Origin: Rugosimonospora africana
GTDB taxonomy: Bacteria; Actinomycetota; Actinomycetes; Mycobacteriales; Micromonosporaceae
NCBI RefSeq assembly: GCF_016862975.1
Contig: NZ_BONZ01000002.1
Coordinates: forward strand, 1 to 64,000
DNA length: 64,000 nucleotides
Reading direction: 5' to 3'
Position numbers and translations under genes: made by a program. Below are positions 35,921 to 44,813 of the stretch, in pieces. Below the pieces are notes generated by a model. The model made no database searches, was not told the origin of the DNA, and was given only the letters and a program-made list of their open reading frames with translations. How positions within the stretch are numbered: position 1 is the first letter of the stretch; every line of letters starts with the position of its first letter.

Positions 35921-36670
35921 TCATCCCCGCAGCAGGCGCCGCAGTTCGGTCAGGGCGCTGCTGACGACCGCCGCCGCGGCGCGCAGTTGGGCGTCGCCGG
36001 CCGCGCCCTGCCGAGTCATCCGGCGTACCTCCGACGTCAGCTGTTCGACCGCGCGCTCCAGATCGCCCGCCGCCGACCCGTTCGTCCCGGCGGTGTCGGG
36101 CGACTCGGCGCCCGTGTGATCGCCCCGCGTCGTCTGGTCGGCGCGCGCGCCTTCCGCCGTACCGGTGGAGTCGACCGGCGCCGTCCGCGTCGCGTCGGCC
36201 GGGGAAGTGCCGGGGTCCGTCCCGCCACGGGCGCCACGCTGCCACGGTCGGCCGTCCGTCCAGTGCCGACCGGTGCGGATCTGCCGGGTCGCGTCCCGGA
36301 GTTCCCGCTTGAGGTCCCGTACCGAGCCGCTGACGTGCTGCTCGATCTCTGTGGCGAGGGTGGTCAGGTCGGCCACAGAGGCATGGATCTCGGTCTCCAA
36401 CTCGGCCAGCTCGCCGGCCCGCTGAGTCAGCTCCGTACGGCCGTCATCGGTGATCTCGTAGACCTTGCGGCCACCGGCCTGGGTGTGGGTCACCAGCCCC
36501 TCGGCCTCCAGACGCGCGAGGCGGGGGTAGATCGTGCCGGCCGACGGCGCGTACAGCCCGAGAAACCGGTTCTCCAACAGCCGGATCAGCTCGTACCCGT
36601 GCTTCGGCCCCTCGGCGAGCAGCTTCAGCAGGTACAGCCGGAGCCGGCCGTGGCTGAAGACGGCCGTCAT
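35921..36670 (-). CDS. PadR-family transcriptional regulator
   Basis: This 249-residue protein has the PadR winged-helix at its N-terminus (LYLLKLLAEGPKHGYELIRLLE, APSAGTIYPRLARLEAEGLV). A helical segment, a disordered Thr/Asp/Gly-rich linker and a C-terminal helix follow. Most PadR proteins have 100-200 residues, so the linker and tail are extra. Its start overlaps the stop of the DUF4097 gene (ATGA), a gene pair widespread in Gram-positive bacteria. It probably represses its own operon. Confidence 0.9.
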   Translation of the reverse strand: MTAVFSHGRLRLYLLKLLAEGPKHGYELIRLLENRFLGLYAPSAGTIYPRLARLEAEGLVTHTQAGGRKVYEITDDGRTELTQRAGELAELETEIHASVADLTTLATEIEQHVSGSVRDLKRELRDATRQIRTGRHWTDGRPWQRGARGGTDPGTSPADATRTAPVDSTGTAEGARADQTTRGDHTGAESPDTAGTNGSAAGDLERAVEQLTSEVRRMTRQGAAGDAQLRAAAAVVSSALTELRRLLRG

Positions 36671-37545
36671 TTCGACGCCTCCACCGGGCCTGGGCCGGTG
36701 TCCTCCGACTCTGGACCGGCCTGGCCGAAGTCCTCGTCCACCGGCCGGCACAGCAGAGAGATGTTGCCGCCGATGGCGTTGGCTCGCAGCCGCCCGGTAC
36801 CCGCGCCGATCGTTCCCTTCACCGATGTGCCCCACTCGCCCTTGACCTGCAGATCCGGGAACGCGCTCGTGACCCGGCCGTGCACCGCGGCCAGTTCGAC
36901 ACCGAGATCGCTGTCTTCACGGACCCGGATGGTGATCTCCCCGGACATCGTCTCAAGGGTGATCTGGCTGTCGTGTGGCGGGTTGTCCAGGTCCGCGGTC
37001 AGCGCGCCGGAGATCGTCTTCGCGGACAGGCGCCTGGCCGCCGTGTCCGCCAGCGTGATCTCTCCGGACACGGTGTCCAACGCGATCTCCCCCGCGCACC
37101 CCAGCGCCTCGATCGGGCCGGACACCACGGTCGCCTTGATCCGCCCATCGACGCCGAGCAGCGTGGTGCGGCCGCTGGCGCAGTCCACGTTCAGGTCGGC
37201 GTGCAGGGTCGACACGATCACCGAGCCCGAGCCGAGTTTGAGCGCGGCCGCGGTCTGGTACGGCACGGCGATCGACACGTCGGCCGCGAACTTACGGGCG
37301 TTGATCCACCACCAGAGCGGCTGAAGGACCCCGGGCCAGGTACGCGGGACGTGATGCCGGACGGACAGCAGCCCGCCGTCGGCGGAGACGGTCAGCCGCA
37401 GCCCGCCGGGCGTGCTGATCTCGACCCGGGCCGGCCCGTCGGTGCCCACGACGCTGAGCCGGCCGGCGACCAGAGAGACGTCGAGCCGGACGACGTCGTC
37501 GGTGATGTCGAGCCGCCGCGGCTCGGTGATCGTCCAAGTAGCCAC
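36667..37545 (-). CDS. DUF4097-family beta-strand repeat protein
   Basis: This 292-residue protein consists of repeated beta-strand units with motifs such as TVSGEITLAD, TISGALTADL and TMSGEITIRV, typical of the DUF4097/adhesin-like right-handed beta-helix family. No signal peptide or membrane helix is visible, so it is probably cytoplasmic. Function is unknown. GTG 37545 is preceded by AGAGGGG. It is the first gene of an operon with padR. Confidence 0.85.
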   Translation of the reverse strand: MATWTITEPRRLDITDDVVRLDVSLVAGRLSVVGTDGPARVEISTPGGLRLTVSADGGLLSVRHHVPRTWPGVLQPLWWWINARKFAADVSIAVPYQTAAALKLGSGSVIVSTLHADLNVDCASGRTTLLGVDGRIKATVVSGPIEALGCAGEIALDTVSGEITLADTAARRLSAKTISGALTADLDNPPHDSQITLETMSGEITIRVREDSDLGVELAAVHGRVTSAFPDLQVKGEWGTSVKGTIGAGTGRLRANAIGGNISLLCRPVDEDFGQAGPESEDTGPGPVEASK

Positions 37546-37608
37546 CGCACACCCCTCTGATGAGAACGCTCAGCCTACCGCCGGCGTGTCGCGTTACATC
37601 TTGAGAGC

Positions 37609-37620
37609 ATATCGCGATGT
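37609..37620. promoter_or_regulatory. Candidate PadR operator
   Basis: ATCGCGAT (37611-37618) is a palindrome within an AT-rich stretch, 64 bp upstream of the DUF4097 start. ATATCGCGAT-type sites occur at other PadR-DUF4097 loci in my recollection; binding here is inferred. Confidence 0.45.
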
Positions 37621-37827
37621 ATCTCGACTGCCCAGCCATGGCACCCGCGGCGTCCGGCCCGTCCGGGTACGGCGACGAGGGCCGGCCCGATGCCCCAGCC
37701 ATGGGCTCCGGACCGACCCTCGCTTTGCCGCCGACATGGAGGATGCGGCTATATGAGTGAAGCTAGTGCGAAAAACGCTTGCGTTTCAGTTCTCTCGCGT
37801 AAAGATGCGGCAACAGCTTCCGGCCGA

Positions 37828-38787
37828 TCACGCTGCCCTGGGCAGCCCGACGGGACTACGGGAGCCGCCGTCCACCGGTTCATTCCACAGCGGTACCAGC
37901 GAGGCGGCCGGATCTACGACCGGAGCCGGCGCGCGCCGCGCTTCCCGGTCCGCGATCGGGCCGGACGCTCCGACCGCCCTGGCCGCCACCCTCGCCAGGC
38001 TGCGGCGGGTGGCGCCGGACGCCGGATGGATCATCGCGCCGCAGGAGAGCTCGATGATCAGCCCGGGCAGGCGCAGGATCCGGCGCAGCGAGACGAGCAG
38101 CGTCTCGTCACCGATGAACGCCGCCGCCGAGGTCCGCCCGGCCCCGGCGAGCCGGAAGCGCAGCGTCACCGGGACGACCGCCGCACCGGCCTCGACCGCC
38201 GCCTGGAAGAACGCCGGCCGGAACCGGCCTATCGAGCGACCGCAGGACGTCGTCCCCTCCGGGAACACCACGACCACGTCGCCGGCCGCGAGCGCGGTCC
38301 GGACTTCGGCGACCACCACCGGCAGCGTCCGGGGGCGGGACCGATCCACGAAGATGGTGCCGGCGTACCGGGCGATCCGGCCGATCACCGGCCAGTCGCC
38401 CACCTCGGTCTTCGCGACCAGCCGGGTCCGTTCGGTGGCCAGCAGCACCACGATGTCCAGCCAGGAGACGTGGTTCGCGACGACCAGAGTGCCGCACGCA
38501 CCCATGGCCACCGCCCGCCGGGCCGGCAGGTGACCGTGCAGGGTCACCCGGATTCCGAACGCGTGAAGCACGTTGCGTGCGCACCAGCGGATGAACCTCG
38601 CCCGGCGCCGCTCGGGAAACAGCGGCAGCAAAGGCAGCAGCGCGACGGCCACGAGCATGACACCCGCGGCGGCGACCAGTCGCTGCCCGCCCCGGATCCG
38701 GCTCGCCACCTGGAACGGCTCATCGTCGGCCAGGCAGTCGGGGCCGCACGCCGAGGTGGGTTGCCAGAGTTCGTTCGGCTCGTTCAC
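37828..38787 (-). CDS. Lysophospholipid acyltransferase, OlsA-like
   Basis: This 319-residue membrane acyltransferase has an N-terminal helix and the PlsC motifs VVANHVSWLDIVVLLA (NHxxxxD box), TIFVDRSR and VVFPEGTTSCGRS. It overlaps the GNAT-type N-acyltransferase gene by four bases (GTGA). In ornithine lipid synthesis, OlsB adds a 3-hydroxyacyl chain to ornithine and OlsA then O-acylates the lyso-lipid; the coupled order olsB-olsA matches that pathway. A general phospholipid role is the alternative. Confidence 0.85.
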   Translation of the reverse strand: MNEPNELWQPTSACGPDCLADDEPFQVASRIRGGQRLVAAAGVMLVAVALLPLLPLFPERRRARFIRWCARNVLHAFGIRVTLHGHLPARRAVAMGACGTLVVANHVSWLDIVVLLATERTRLVAKTEVGDWPVIGRIARYAGTIFVDRSRPRTLPVVVAEVRTALAAGDVVVVFPEGTTSCGRSIGRFRPAFFQAAVEAGAAVVPVTLRFRLAGAGRTSAAAFIGDETLLVSLRRILRLPGLIIELSCGAMIHPASGATRRSLARVAARAVGASGPIADREARRAPAPVVDPAASLVPLWNEPVDGGSRSPVGLPRAA

Positions 38788-39530
38788 GGCAGGTCCCCGA
38801 GGAAGTGCCGCAGGTAGCGCGGATCCACCCGGTCGAGGCCCAGCAACACGTAGAAGTCGGCGCAGTCGAAGTCCGGGTCGTACGCCGGGGCTCCGCACAC
38901 CCAGGCGCCCAGCCGCAGGTACCCGCGCAGGAGCGGCGGTACCGCGACCCGGCCGGTCGGCGCCGGCCCGGCTGCCCAGGGCTGGCGCGGCGTGACCCGG
39001 TACTGCTCGGGCGCCAGGTGCCGGCGTTGGGCCAGGTCCCACACCCCGGACGCGATCGCCCCGCCGTCCTCCAGACCGACCGAGGCGCACCCGGCCAGCC
39101 AGCGGTGCCCGGTCAGGTGCATGTACCGGGCGATGCCGGCCCACATCAGATTGATCACCGCGCCGTCCCGGTGGTCTCGACGGACGCAGGAGCGCCCGGT
39201 CTCGACCAGGTCGTCGGCGAGCACGGCCTGCGCGGACAACTCGAACTCTCCGTCGGAGTACCGCCGCCCGGTCCGCCCGGGGGGCAGCATCCGGTACGTG
39301 CCGACCACCGCCGCGGTCAGGTCTTCCACCACGATCAGGTGGTCGCAATACCGGTCGAACTCGTCCACGTCCAGTCCGGGCGTGCCGGTGTGCAGGCGCG
39401 CACCCAACTCCTCGGCGAACACCTCGTACCGCAGCCGTTGTGCGGCCCGGATCTCGGCGGCGCCGTCCGCGATGCGCAGTGTGTACCGCGCCGCTCCGGT
39501 GGCGGGTGTACTGACGGCAAGTACAGTCAT
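38784..39530 (-). CDS. Ornithine-acyl-ACP N-acyltransferase, OlsB-like
   Basis: This 248-residue protein belongs to the OlsB/hemolysin-like GNAT group. It has LRYEVFAEELGA near the start, EFDRYCDHLIVVED, VVGTYRMLPP, and ETGRSCVRRDHRDGAVINLMWAGI, the most conserved block of OlsB. It should acylate ornithine or a related amino acid using acyl-ACP at the membrane surface. The downstream OlsA-like gene starts within its stop codon. Together they indicate synthesis of a phosphorus-free amino lipid. Confidence 0.85.
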   Translation of the reverse strand: MTVLAVSTPATGAARYTLRIADGAAEIRAAQRLRYEVFAEELGARLHTGTPGLDVDEFDRYCDHLIVVEDLTAAVVGTYRMLPPGRTGRRYSDGEFELSAQAVLADDLVETGRSCVRRDHRDGAVINLMWAGIARYMHLTGHRWLAGCASVGLEDGGAIASGVWDLAQRRHLAPEQYRVTPRQPWAAGPAPTGRVAVPPLLRGYLRLGAWVCGAPAYDPDFDCADFYVLLGLDRVDPRYLRHFLGDLP

Positions 39531-39975
39531 ACCGCTCTGTGTAAGGCCGTGGCCTGCCGAAACGATGAACGTCTACCGCTCACCGACGTGGAATCCTGGT
39601 GAACGGCTGTGTCCGGCCCACCAGCCGCACTTCCCGCCGTTCAGGGTGCCAGATTCGCCCCGGGCCCAGGGGCGCTACCGAGCCAGCCGGCAGATCGGCC
39701 GGCGCTGATCGGGTGGACCGTGCTCGCCGGCGGCACCGGCACCGGGCTGACCCGCCGTCGGGACATTTCTCGATTGTTGCCGTCAATTCAGCCAGGCGTG
39801 GCTGTCCGTTCGTCGCGCGTGCGGCCACGAACGTCCGATCAGGCACATACTGATCGATTTCTGTGAGGTGTCACACGGGACGAAGCCGGTGGAGGCGACC
39901 CATGCTTGACCGCGTAGCCTGAGAACACACTCAGGTCTAACTAGACAAAACTCGTGAAGAAACGAGAGAGCGGCA
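39531..39975. other. Intergenic region upstream of kgd
   Basis: This 445-bp gap separates the divergent olsB-like and kgd genes. I find no convincing gene: short frames at 39580-39866 have no ribosome-binding site or recognisable protein. The last 130 bp are less GC-rich, contain an inverted repeat at 39862-39875, and probably carry the kgd promoter. Confidence 0.6.
39862..39875. promoter_or_regulatory. TGTGA/TCACA inverted repeat upstream of kgd
   Basis: TGTGA and TCACA half-sites are separated by four bases, 100 bp before the kgd start. The half-sites match Crp/GlxR boxes, but those normally have a six-base spacer, so the assignment is weak. Confidence 0.35.
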
Positions 39976-42900
39976 GTGTCGACTCAACAGGCATCGCAGG
40001 ACAACCCGCTAGCGGATTTTGGTCCGAATGAGTGGATCGTCGAGGACATGTACCAGCGGTACCTCGCCGATCCGGCGAGCGTAGACCCGGCATGGCACGA
40101 CTTCTTCGCCGACTACAAGCCCACCCTCGAGCAGTCGACGGCCGCGACCACACCACCGACACAGCCACCCGCTCCGCCGCCGGGCCCGGGCGCCAACGGT
40201 AGCGCCGTGCCGGCGAAGACCGTGCCGGCGAAGACCGCACCGACTCAGGCCGCGCCCGCCGCCAAGGTGGCCGCCCCGGCCAAGCCCGCCGCGACCAAGC
40301 CGGCCCCGGCCAAGTCCGCGGCCCCCGCGGTCACCCCCGCCAAGCCCACGGCCACGAAGGCGACCCCGGCCAGGCCCGCCGCACCGGCGAAGCCCGTCAC
40401 CGCGCCGGCCGGGACCGCCGAGCCCGCCGCGAAGACGACCGTGCTGCGCGGCGTCGCCGCCCGCATCGTGCAGAACATGGACCAGTCGCTGTCCGTGCCG
40501 ACCGCGACGAGCGTGCGCGCCGTCCCGGCGAAGCTGCTGTCGGACAACCGCATCGTGATCAACAACCACCTGGCCCGGGGCCGGGGTGGCAAGGTCAGCT
40601 TCACCCACCTCATCGGGTACGCCCTGGTCAAGGCGCTGGCCGTGCACCCGGAGATGAACAACTCGTTCACCGAGATCGACGGCAAGCCGGCACTGGTGAC
40701 GCCCGCGCACGTCAACCTGGGCATCGCGATCGACCTGGCCCGCCCGGACGGCAGCCGCACCCTGGTCGTGCCGAGCATCAAGGCCGCCGAGGACATGGAC
40801 TTCCGCCAGTTCTGGCAGACGTACGAGGACATCGTGCGCCGGGCCCGGAAGAACGAACTGACCATGGAGGACTACGCCGGCACCACGATCTCCCTGACCA
40901 ACCCGGGCGGGATCGGCACGGTGCACTCGATGCCGCGGCTCGTCGCCGGCCAGGGCACGATCATCGGGGTCGGCGCGATGGAGTACCCGGCTGAGTACTC
41001 GGGCATGTCCGACGAGGCGCTCGCCGACTCCGCGGTCAGCAAGATCATCACGCTGACCAGCACGTACGACCACCGGATCATCCAGGGCGCGCAGTCCGGC
41101 GAGTTCCTCAAGGTCATGCACGAGCTGCTGCTCGGTGAGCACGGCTTCTACGACGAGCTGTTCACCGCGCTGCGCATCCCGTACGAGCCGGTGCGCTGGG
41201 TCCGTGACGTGGCGCACACGTCCGAGGGGCAGATCGACAAGGCCGCCCGGATCATCGAGCTGATCCACGCGTACCGGGTGCGCGGCCACATGATGGCCGA
41301 CACCGATCCGCTGGAGTTCCACATCCGCCGCCACCCCGACCTCGACGTGCTCGAGCACGGGCTGACGCTCTGGGACCTCGACCGCAGCTTCCCGGTCGGC
41401 GGGTTCGCCAGCAAGCAGAAGATGAAGCTGCGCGACGTGCTCGGTGTGCTCCGCGACTCGTACTGCCGTCGGGTCGGCGTCGAGTACATGCACATCATGG
41501 ACCCCGAGGAGCGCCACTGGATCCAGGAGCGGGTGGAGCGCAAATACACCAAGCCCGACGTCGAGGAGCAGAAGTACATCCTCAACCGGCTGAACGCCGC
41601 CGAGGCGTTCGAGACGTTCCTGCAGACCAAGTTCGTCGGCCAGCGCCGGTTCTCGCTGGAGGGCGGGGAGAGCCTGATCCCGCTACTGGACGAGATCCTG
41701 TCCCGCTCCGCCGTCGGCGGGCTCGACGAAGTCGTGATCGGCATGGCCCACCGCGGCCGGCTCAACGTACTGGCGAACATCGTCGGTAAGCCGTACGAGA
41801 AGATCTTCTCGGAGTTCGAGGGCCACCTCGACCCGAAGACCGCTCAGGGCTCCGGCGACGTGAAGTACCACCTCGGCCAGACCGGCAAGTTCACCACTCC
41901 CGACCAGGAGCACGCGATCACCGTCTCGGTGGTGGCCAACCCGTCCCACCTGGAGGCGGTCGACCCGGTGCTGGAGGGCATCGTCCGGGCCAAGCAGGAC
42001 CGGATCGACCTCAAGCTGGAGGGCTACACCGTGCTCGCGGTCGCGGTGCACGGCGACGCCGCGTTCGCCGGCCAGGGCGTGGTGGCGGAGACGCTGAACC
42101 TGTCCCAGCTGCGCGGGTACCGCACCGGCGGCACCGTGCACGTGGTCGTGAACAACCAGGTCGGCTTCACCACTGCCCCGGAGTACTCACGGTCCAGCCT
42201 GTACTCCACGGACGTGGCCCGGATGATCCAGGCCCCGATCTTCCACGTCAACGGCGACGACCCCGAGGCCGTCGTGCGGGTCGCCCGGCTGGCCTTCGAG
42301 TACCGCCAGGCGTTCAACAAGGACGTGGTGATCGACCTGGTCTGCTACCGGCGGCGCGGGCACAACGAGGGCGACGACCCGTCGATGACCAACCCGCTGA
42401 TGTACCACATCATCGACACCAAGCGCTCGGTCCGGAAGCTGTACACCGAGGAGCTGATCGGCCGGGGCGACATCACCCTCGACGATGCCGAGGAGTCGCT
42501 GCGCGACTTCCAGCAGCAGTTGGAGACGGTGTTCAAGGCGACCCGGGACGCCACGTCCACGAGCCGGCCGGTACGCAACCGGGTACCCGAGCCCGAACCC
42601 GAGGTGGAGACCGCGATCAGCGCCGACTTGGTGAAGCGGATCGGCGAGGCGCACGTGAACCTGCCGGCGGGATTCACTCCGCACAAGCGCGTGGTGCAAC
42701 TGCTTGAGCGGCGCGCGAAGATGGCCGTCAAGGGCGACATCGACTGGGGCTTCGGCGAGATCATCGCGCTCGGTTCGCTGCTCAACCAGGGCGTCACCGT
42801 CCGGCTGGCCGGGCAGGACTCGCGGCGAGGCACGTTCGTCTCGCGGCACGCGAGTGTGGTCGACGCCGAGACGGGCGCGGACTACCTGCCGCTGTTCGCG

Positions 42901-43761
42901 GTGAAGCACGACGACGCCCGGTTCTTCGTCCACGACTCGCTGCTGTCGGAGTACGCCGCGATGGGCTTCGAGTACGGGTACTCGGTGGAGAACCTGGACG
43001 CGTTCGTGGCCTGGGAGGCGCAGTTCGGCGACTTCGCCAACGGCGCGCAGTCGGTGGTCGACGAGTTCATCTCCTCCGGCGAGGTCAAGTGGGGTCAGCG
43101 CTCGGCGGTGACGCTGTTGCTGCCGCACGGCCACGAGGGGCAGGGGCCGGACCACACGTCCGGGCGCATCGAGCGGTACCTCCAGCTGTGCGCCGAGGAC
43201 AACATCCGGGTCGTCCTGCCGTCGACCCCGGCTCAGCACTTCCACCTGCTGCGCCGCCAGGCGCTGTCGCCGAAGAAGAAGCCGCTGGTCGTGTTCACGC
43301 CGAAGTCGCTGCTGCGGCACAGGCTGGCGGTCTCGGCGGTCTCGGACTTCACCGACGGCGGCTTCCAACCGGTCATCGCGGACACCGTGGACCCGGCCGA
43401 GATCACCCGGGTGCTGTTCTGCTCCGGCAAGGTCTACTACGACCTGGTACAGGCCCGTGCCGAGCGCAAGATCACCGACACGGCGATCGTCCGGGTGGAG
43501 CAGCTCTACCCGCTGCCGGTGGACGAGATCAAGGCAGTGATCGCGAAGTACTCCAACGCCACGGACTTCTCCTGGGTCCAGGAGGAGCCGGCCAACCAGG
43601 GTGCCTGGTCGTTCATCGCGCTCAACCTGCTGGAGCACCTCGACGGGGTGGCGCTGCGGCGGATCTCCCGGCCGTCGGCCGCCGCCCCCGCGGTCGGCTC
43701 GGCGAAGCTGCACGAGGCCGAGCAGACGGCGCTGATCGAGGCGGCCCTGCCGCAGCGCTGA
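39976..43761 (+). CDS. kgd: Multifunctional 2-oxoglutarate decarboxylase/dehydrogenase (Kgd)
   Basis: This 1261-residue protein is the actinobacterial fusion of an E2-like succinyltransferase domain with the E1 2-oxoglutarate dehydrogenase. The N-terminal segment ([17 protein letters not shown]) is followed by an Ala/Pro/Lys-rich linker to about residue 150, the acyltransferase domain with [11 protein letters not shown], and the thiamine diphosphate E1 domain with [29 protein letters not shown] and [14 protein letters not shown]. No lipoyl domain is present, as expected. It acts in the TCA cycle. In mycobacteria it is inhibited by the FHA protein GarA under PknG control, and pknG is in this window. 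GTG 39976 gives the standard start. Confidence 0.97.
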   Translation: MSTQQASQDNPLADFGPNEWIVEDMYQRYLADPASVDPAWHDFFADYKPTLEQSTAATTPPTQPPAPPPGPGANGSAVPAKTVPAKTAPTQAAPAAKVAAPAKPAATKPAPAKSAAPAVTPAKPTATKATPARPAAPAKPVTAPAGTAEPAAKTTVLRGVAARIVQNMDQSLSVPTATSVRAVPAKLLSDNRIVINNHLARGRGGKVSFTHLIGYALVKALAVHPEMNNSFTEIDGKPALVTPAHVNLGIAIDLARPDGSRTLVVPSIKAAEDMDFRQFWQTYEDIVRRARKNELTMEDYAGTTISLTNPGGIGTVHSMPRLVAGQGTIIGVGAMEYPAEYSGMSDEALADSAVSKIITLTSTYDHRIIQGAQSGEFLKVMHELLLGEHGFYDELFTALRIPYEPVRWVRDVAHTSEGQIDKAARIIELIHAYRVRGHMMADTDPLEFHIRRHPDLDVLEHGLTLWDLDRSFPVGGFASKQKMKLRDVLGVLRDSYCRRVGVEYMHIMDPEERHWIQERVERKYTKPDVEEQKYILNRLNAAEAFETFLQTKFVGQRRFSLEGGESLIPLLDEILSRSAVGGLDEVVIGMAHRGRLNVLANIVGKPYEKIFSEFEGHLDPKTAQGSGDVKYHLGQTGKFTTPDQEHAITVSVVANPSHLEAVDPVLEGIVRAKQDRIDLKLEGYTVLAVAVHGDAAFAGQGVVAETLNLSQLRGYRTGGTVHVVVNNQVGFTTAPEYSRSSLYSTDVARMIQAPIFHVNGDDPEAVVRVARLAFEYRQAFNKDVVIDLVCYRRRGHNEGDDPSMTNPLMYHIIDTKRSVRKLYTEELIGRGDITLDDAEESLRDFQQQLETVFKATRDATSTSRPVRNRVPEPEPEVETAISADLVKRIGEAHVNLPAGFTPHKRVVQLLERRAKMAVKGDIDWGFGEIIALGSLLNQGVTVRLAGQDSRRGTFVSRHASVVDAETGADYLPLFAVKHDDARFFVHDSLLSEYAAMGFEYGYSVENLDAFVAWEAQFGDFANGAQSVVDEFISSGEVKWGQRSAVTLLLPHGHEGQGPDHTSGRIERYLQLCAEDNIRVVLPSTPAQHFHLLRRQALSPKKKPLVVFTPKSLLRHRLAVSAVSDFTDGGFQPVIADTVDPAEITRVLFCSGKVYYDLVQARAERKITDTAIVRVEQLYPLPVDEIKAVIAKYSNATDFSWVQEEPANQGAWSFIALNLLEHLDGVALRRISRPSAAAPAVGSAKLHEAEQTALIEAALPQR

Positions 43762-43778
43762 TCGACCCGCTGGACCAC

Positions 43779-43820
43779 GGGCTCCGGGCGCCCCCGCCTC
43801 ACGGGGAGCGCCCGGAGCCC
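43779..43820 (+). terminator. Terminator after kgd
   Basis: A 13-bp perfect stem (GGGCTCCGGGCGC and complement) continues through one bulged A into a further five-base CCCCG/CGGGG stem. It lies between kgd and the DUF6104 gene. Confidence 0.75.
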
Positions 43821-43833
43821 ATATCGTGAACCC

Positions 43834-44040
43834 ATGTACTTCACCGATCGCGGCATCGAAGAGCTGGCCGAACGGCGAGGCGAAGAGTCCGTCTCGATCG
43901 AGTGGCTGGCTCAGCGACTGCGCGACTTCGTCGATCTCAACCCGGACTTCGAGACGCCGATCGAGCGGTTCGCCACCTGGCTGGCCAGGCTCGACGACGA
44001 GGACGACAGCATGCCGGGCGACGAGGATGTTGACGTCTGA
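43834..44040 (+). CDS. DUF6104 family small protein
   Basis: This 68-residue acidic protein reads MYFTDRGIEELAERRGEE at the start, then VSIEWLAQRLRDFVDLNP and an acidic tail. It matches the DUF6104 family, a conserved actinobacterial small protein commonly found near the 2-oxoglutarate decarboxylase gene. Function is unknown. The stop codon (44038-44040) falls inside the first bases of a 46-bp dispersed element, as for glpK. Confidence 0.85.
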   Translation: MYFTDRGIEELAERRGEESVSIEWLAQRLRDFVDLNPDFETPIERFATWLARLDDEDDSMPGDEDVDV

Positions 44041-44177
44041 GCGCAGCCGGAGCCGACTTTTTGCGGAGGCGAGCACAGACAGCGTCGGCAATCGTCTGAG
44101 CGCAGCCGGAGCCGACTTTTGGCGGAGGCGCCGTTTTCCGGGGAGCGCCGATCTGTGGCGGAGGCGCCGTTTTCCGG
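44035..44177 (+). repeat. 46-bp structured element array with derived fragments
   Basis: A full copy (44035-44080; arms GTCTG and CAGAC) is followed after 13 bases by a copy truncated near 44130. A 21-bp segment containing CGCCGTTTTCCGG then occurs twice with a 36-bp period (44121 and 44157). The fragments look like decayed or rearranged copies. Confidence 0.82.
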
Positions 44178-44243
44178 TGGGGGGCGGGCACAGCGGCTGG
44201 CTCCGCGTGGCCGGTCAGCCGATCAGGTGACTACGCTGATCGG

Positions 44244-44555
44244 ATGAGTAGCTGTTTACACCTGGCCGAGGTCAACGAGGTCAGCCCGCAGCCGCCCGAC
44301 GGGTGCGCGGAGTGCCTGGCCGCCGGAGGCCGGTGGGTGCACCTGCGCGAGTGCCTGATCTGCGGGCACGTCGGCTGCTGCGATTCGTCGCCGAGCCGGC
44401 ACGCCACCGCTCACTACCAGGAGACCGGGCACCCGATCGTCACGTCGTACGAGCCGGGCGAGGATTGGGTCTGGTGCTACCCGGACGAGGCGGTCGTCGG
44501 TACCGCCACGCGTCCGGCCGGCCAGCGCGGCCTGACCAGCGATCCGGTGAGCTGA
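44244..44555 (+). CDS. UBP-type zinc finger protein
   Basis: This 103-residue protein is a stand-alone UBP zinc finger. Metal ligands are visible in order: C and H of SSCLHL, CAEC, the CLICGHVGCC block, and RHATAHYQETGHPI. The fold binds the C-terminal glycines of ubiquitin in eukaryotes, but bacteria lack ubiquitin, so the partner is unknown. Stand-alone copies are common in actinobacteria. Start ATG 44244. Confidence 0.88.
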   Translation: MSSCLHLAEVNEVSPQPPDGCAECLAAGGRWVHLRECLICGHVGCCDSSPSRHATAHYQETGHPIVTSYEPGEDWVWCYPDEAVVGTATRPAGQRGLTSDPVS

Positions 44556-44584
44556 GCCGGGAGCCGGACACTTCCCGCCGTCCT

Positions 44585-44616
44585 CGCTGAGCCCGGCTGG
44601 CTGGCCGGGCTCAGCG
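44585..44616. terminator. Convergent hairpin terminator
   Basis: CGCTGAGCCCGGC and its exact complement are separated by six bases, between the zinc-finger gene and the converging small membrane-protein gene. The second arm ends nine bases from that stop codon. Confidence 0.7.
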
Positions 44617-44624
44617 GTTCGAGG

Positions 44625-44792
44625 TCAGCGCACCAGCAACCAGACCACCAGAGCGACGACCACCACCGCGACCACGATGCCAGCCACGATCGGGGCGGGC
44701 GAACGCTTGGCCGGCGCCTGGCTTTCACCCTGTGCGTACGCACGGAACTGTGCGGTGGTACCGCTGGGATCGATCTGCTGGTTGTCCGTCAT
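44625..44792 (-). CDS. Small single-pass membrane protein, 55 residues
   Basis: This short gene encodes a hydrophilic N-terminus of about 33 residues (MTDNQQIDPSGTTAQFRAYA) and one membrane helix of about 18 residues (IVAGIVVAVVVVALVVWL) ending LVR. It starts 21 bp after the pruA stop on the same strand and ends just before a hairpin terminator, so it is likely the last gene of the pruA transcript. An AAGG lies about ten bases before the ATG. I do not recognise the family. Confidence 0.7.
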   Translation of the reverse strand: MTDNQQIDPSGTTAQFRAYAQGESQAPAKRSPAPIVAGIVVAVVVVALVVWLLVR

Positions 44793-44813
44793 GCGGTAGA
44801 CCTTAGCGGTTGA

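Noticed and set aside
39599-39866. Small open frames in the kgd upstream gap
   Set aside because: Several overlapping frames on both strands, Arg/Ala-rich, none with a ribosome-binding site or protein-like features.
42187-44091. A 634-residue minus-strand frame across the 3' half of kgd
   Set aside because: Antisense shadow of kgd; no start context and no recognisable domain.
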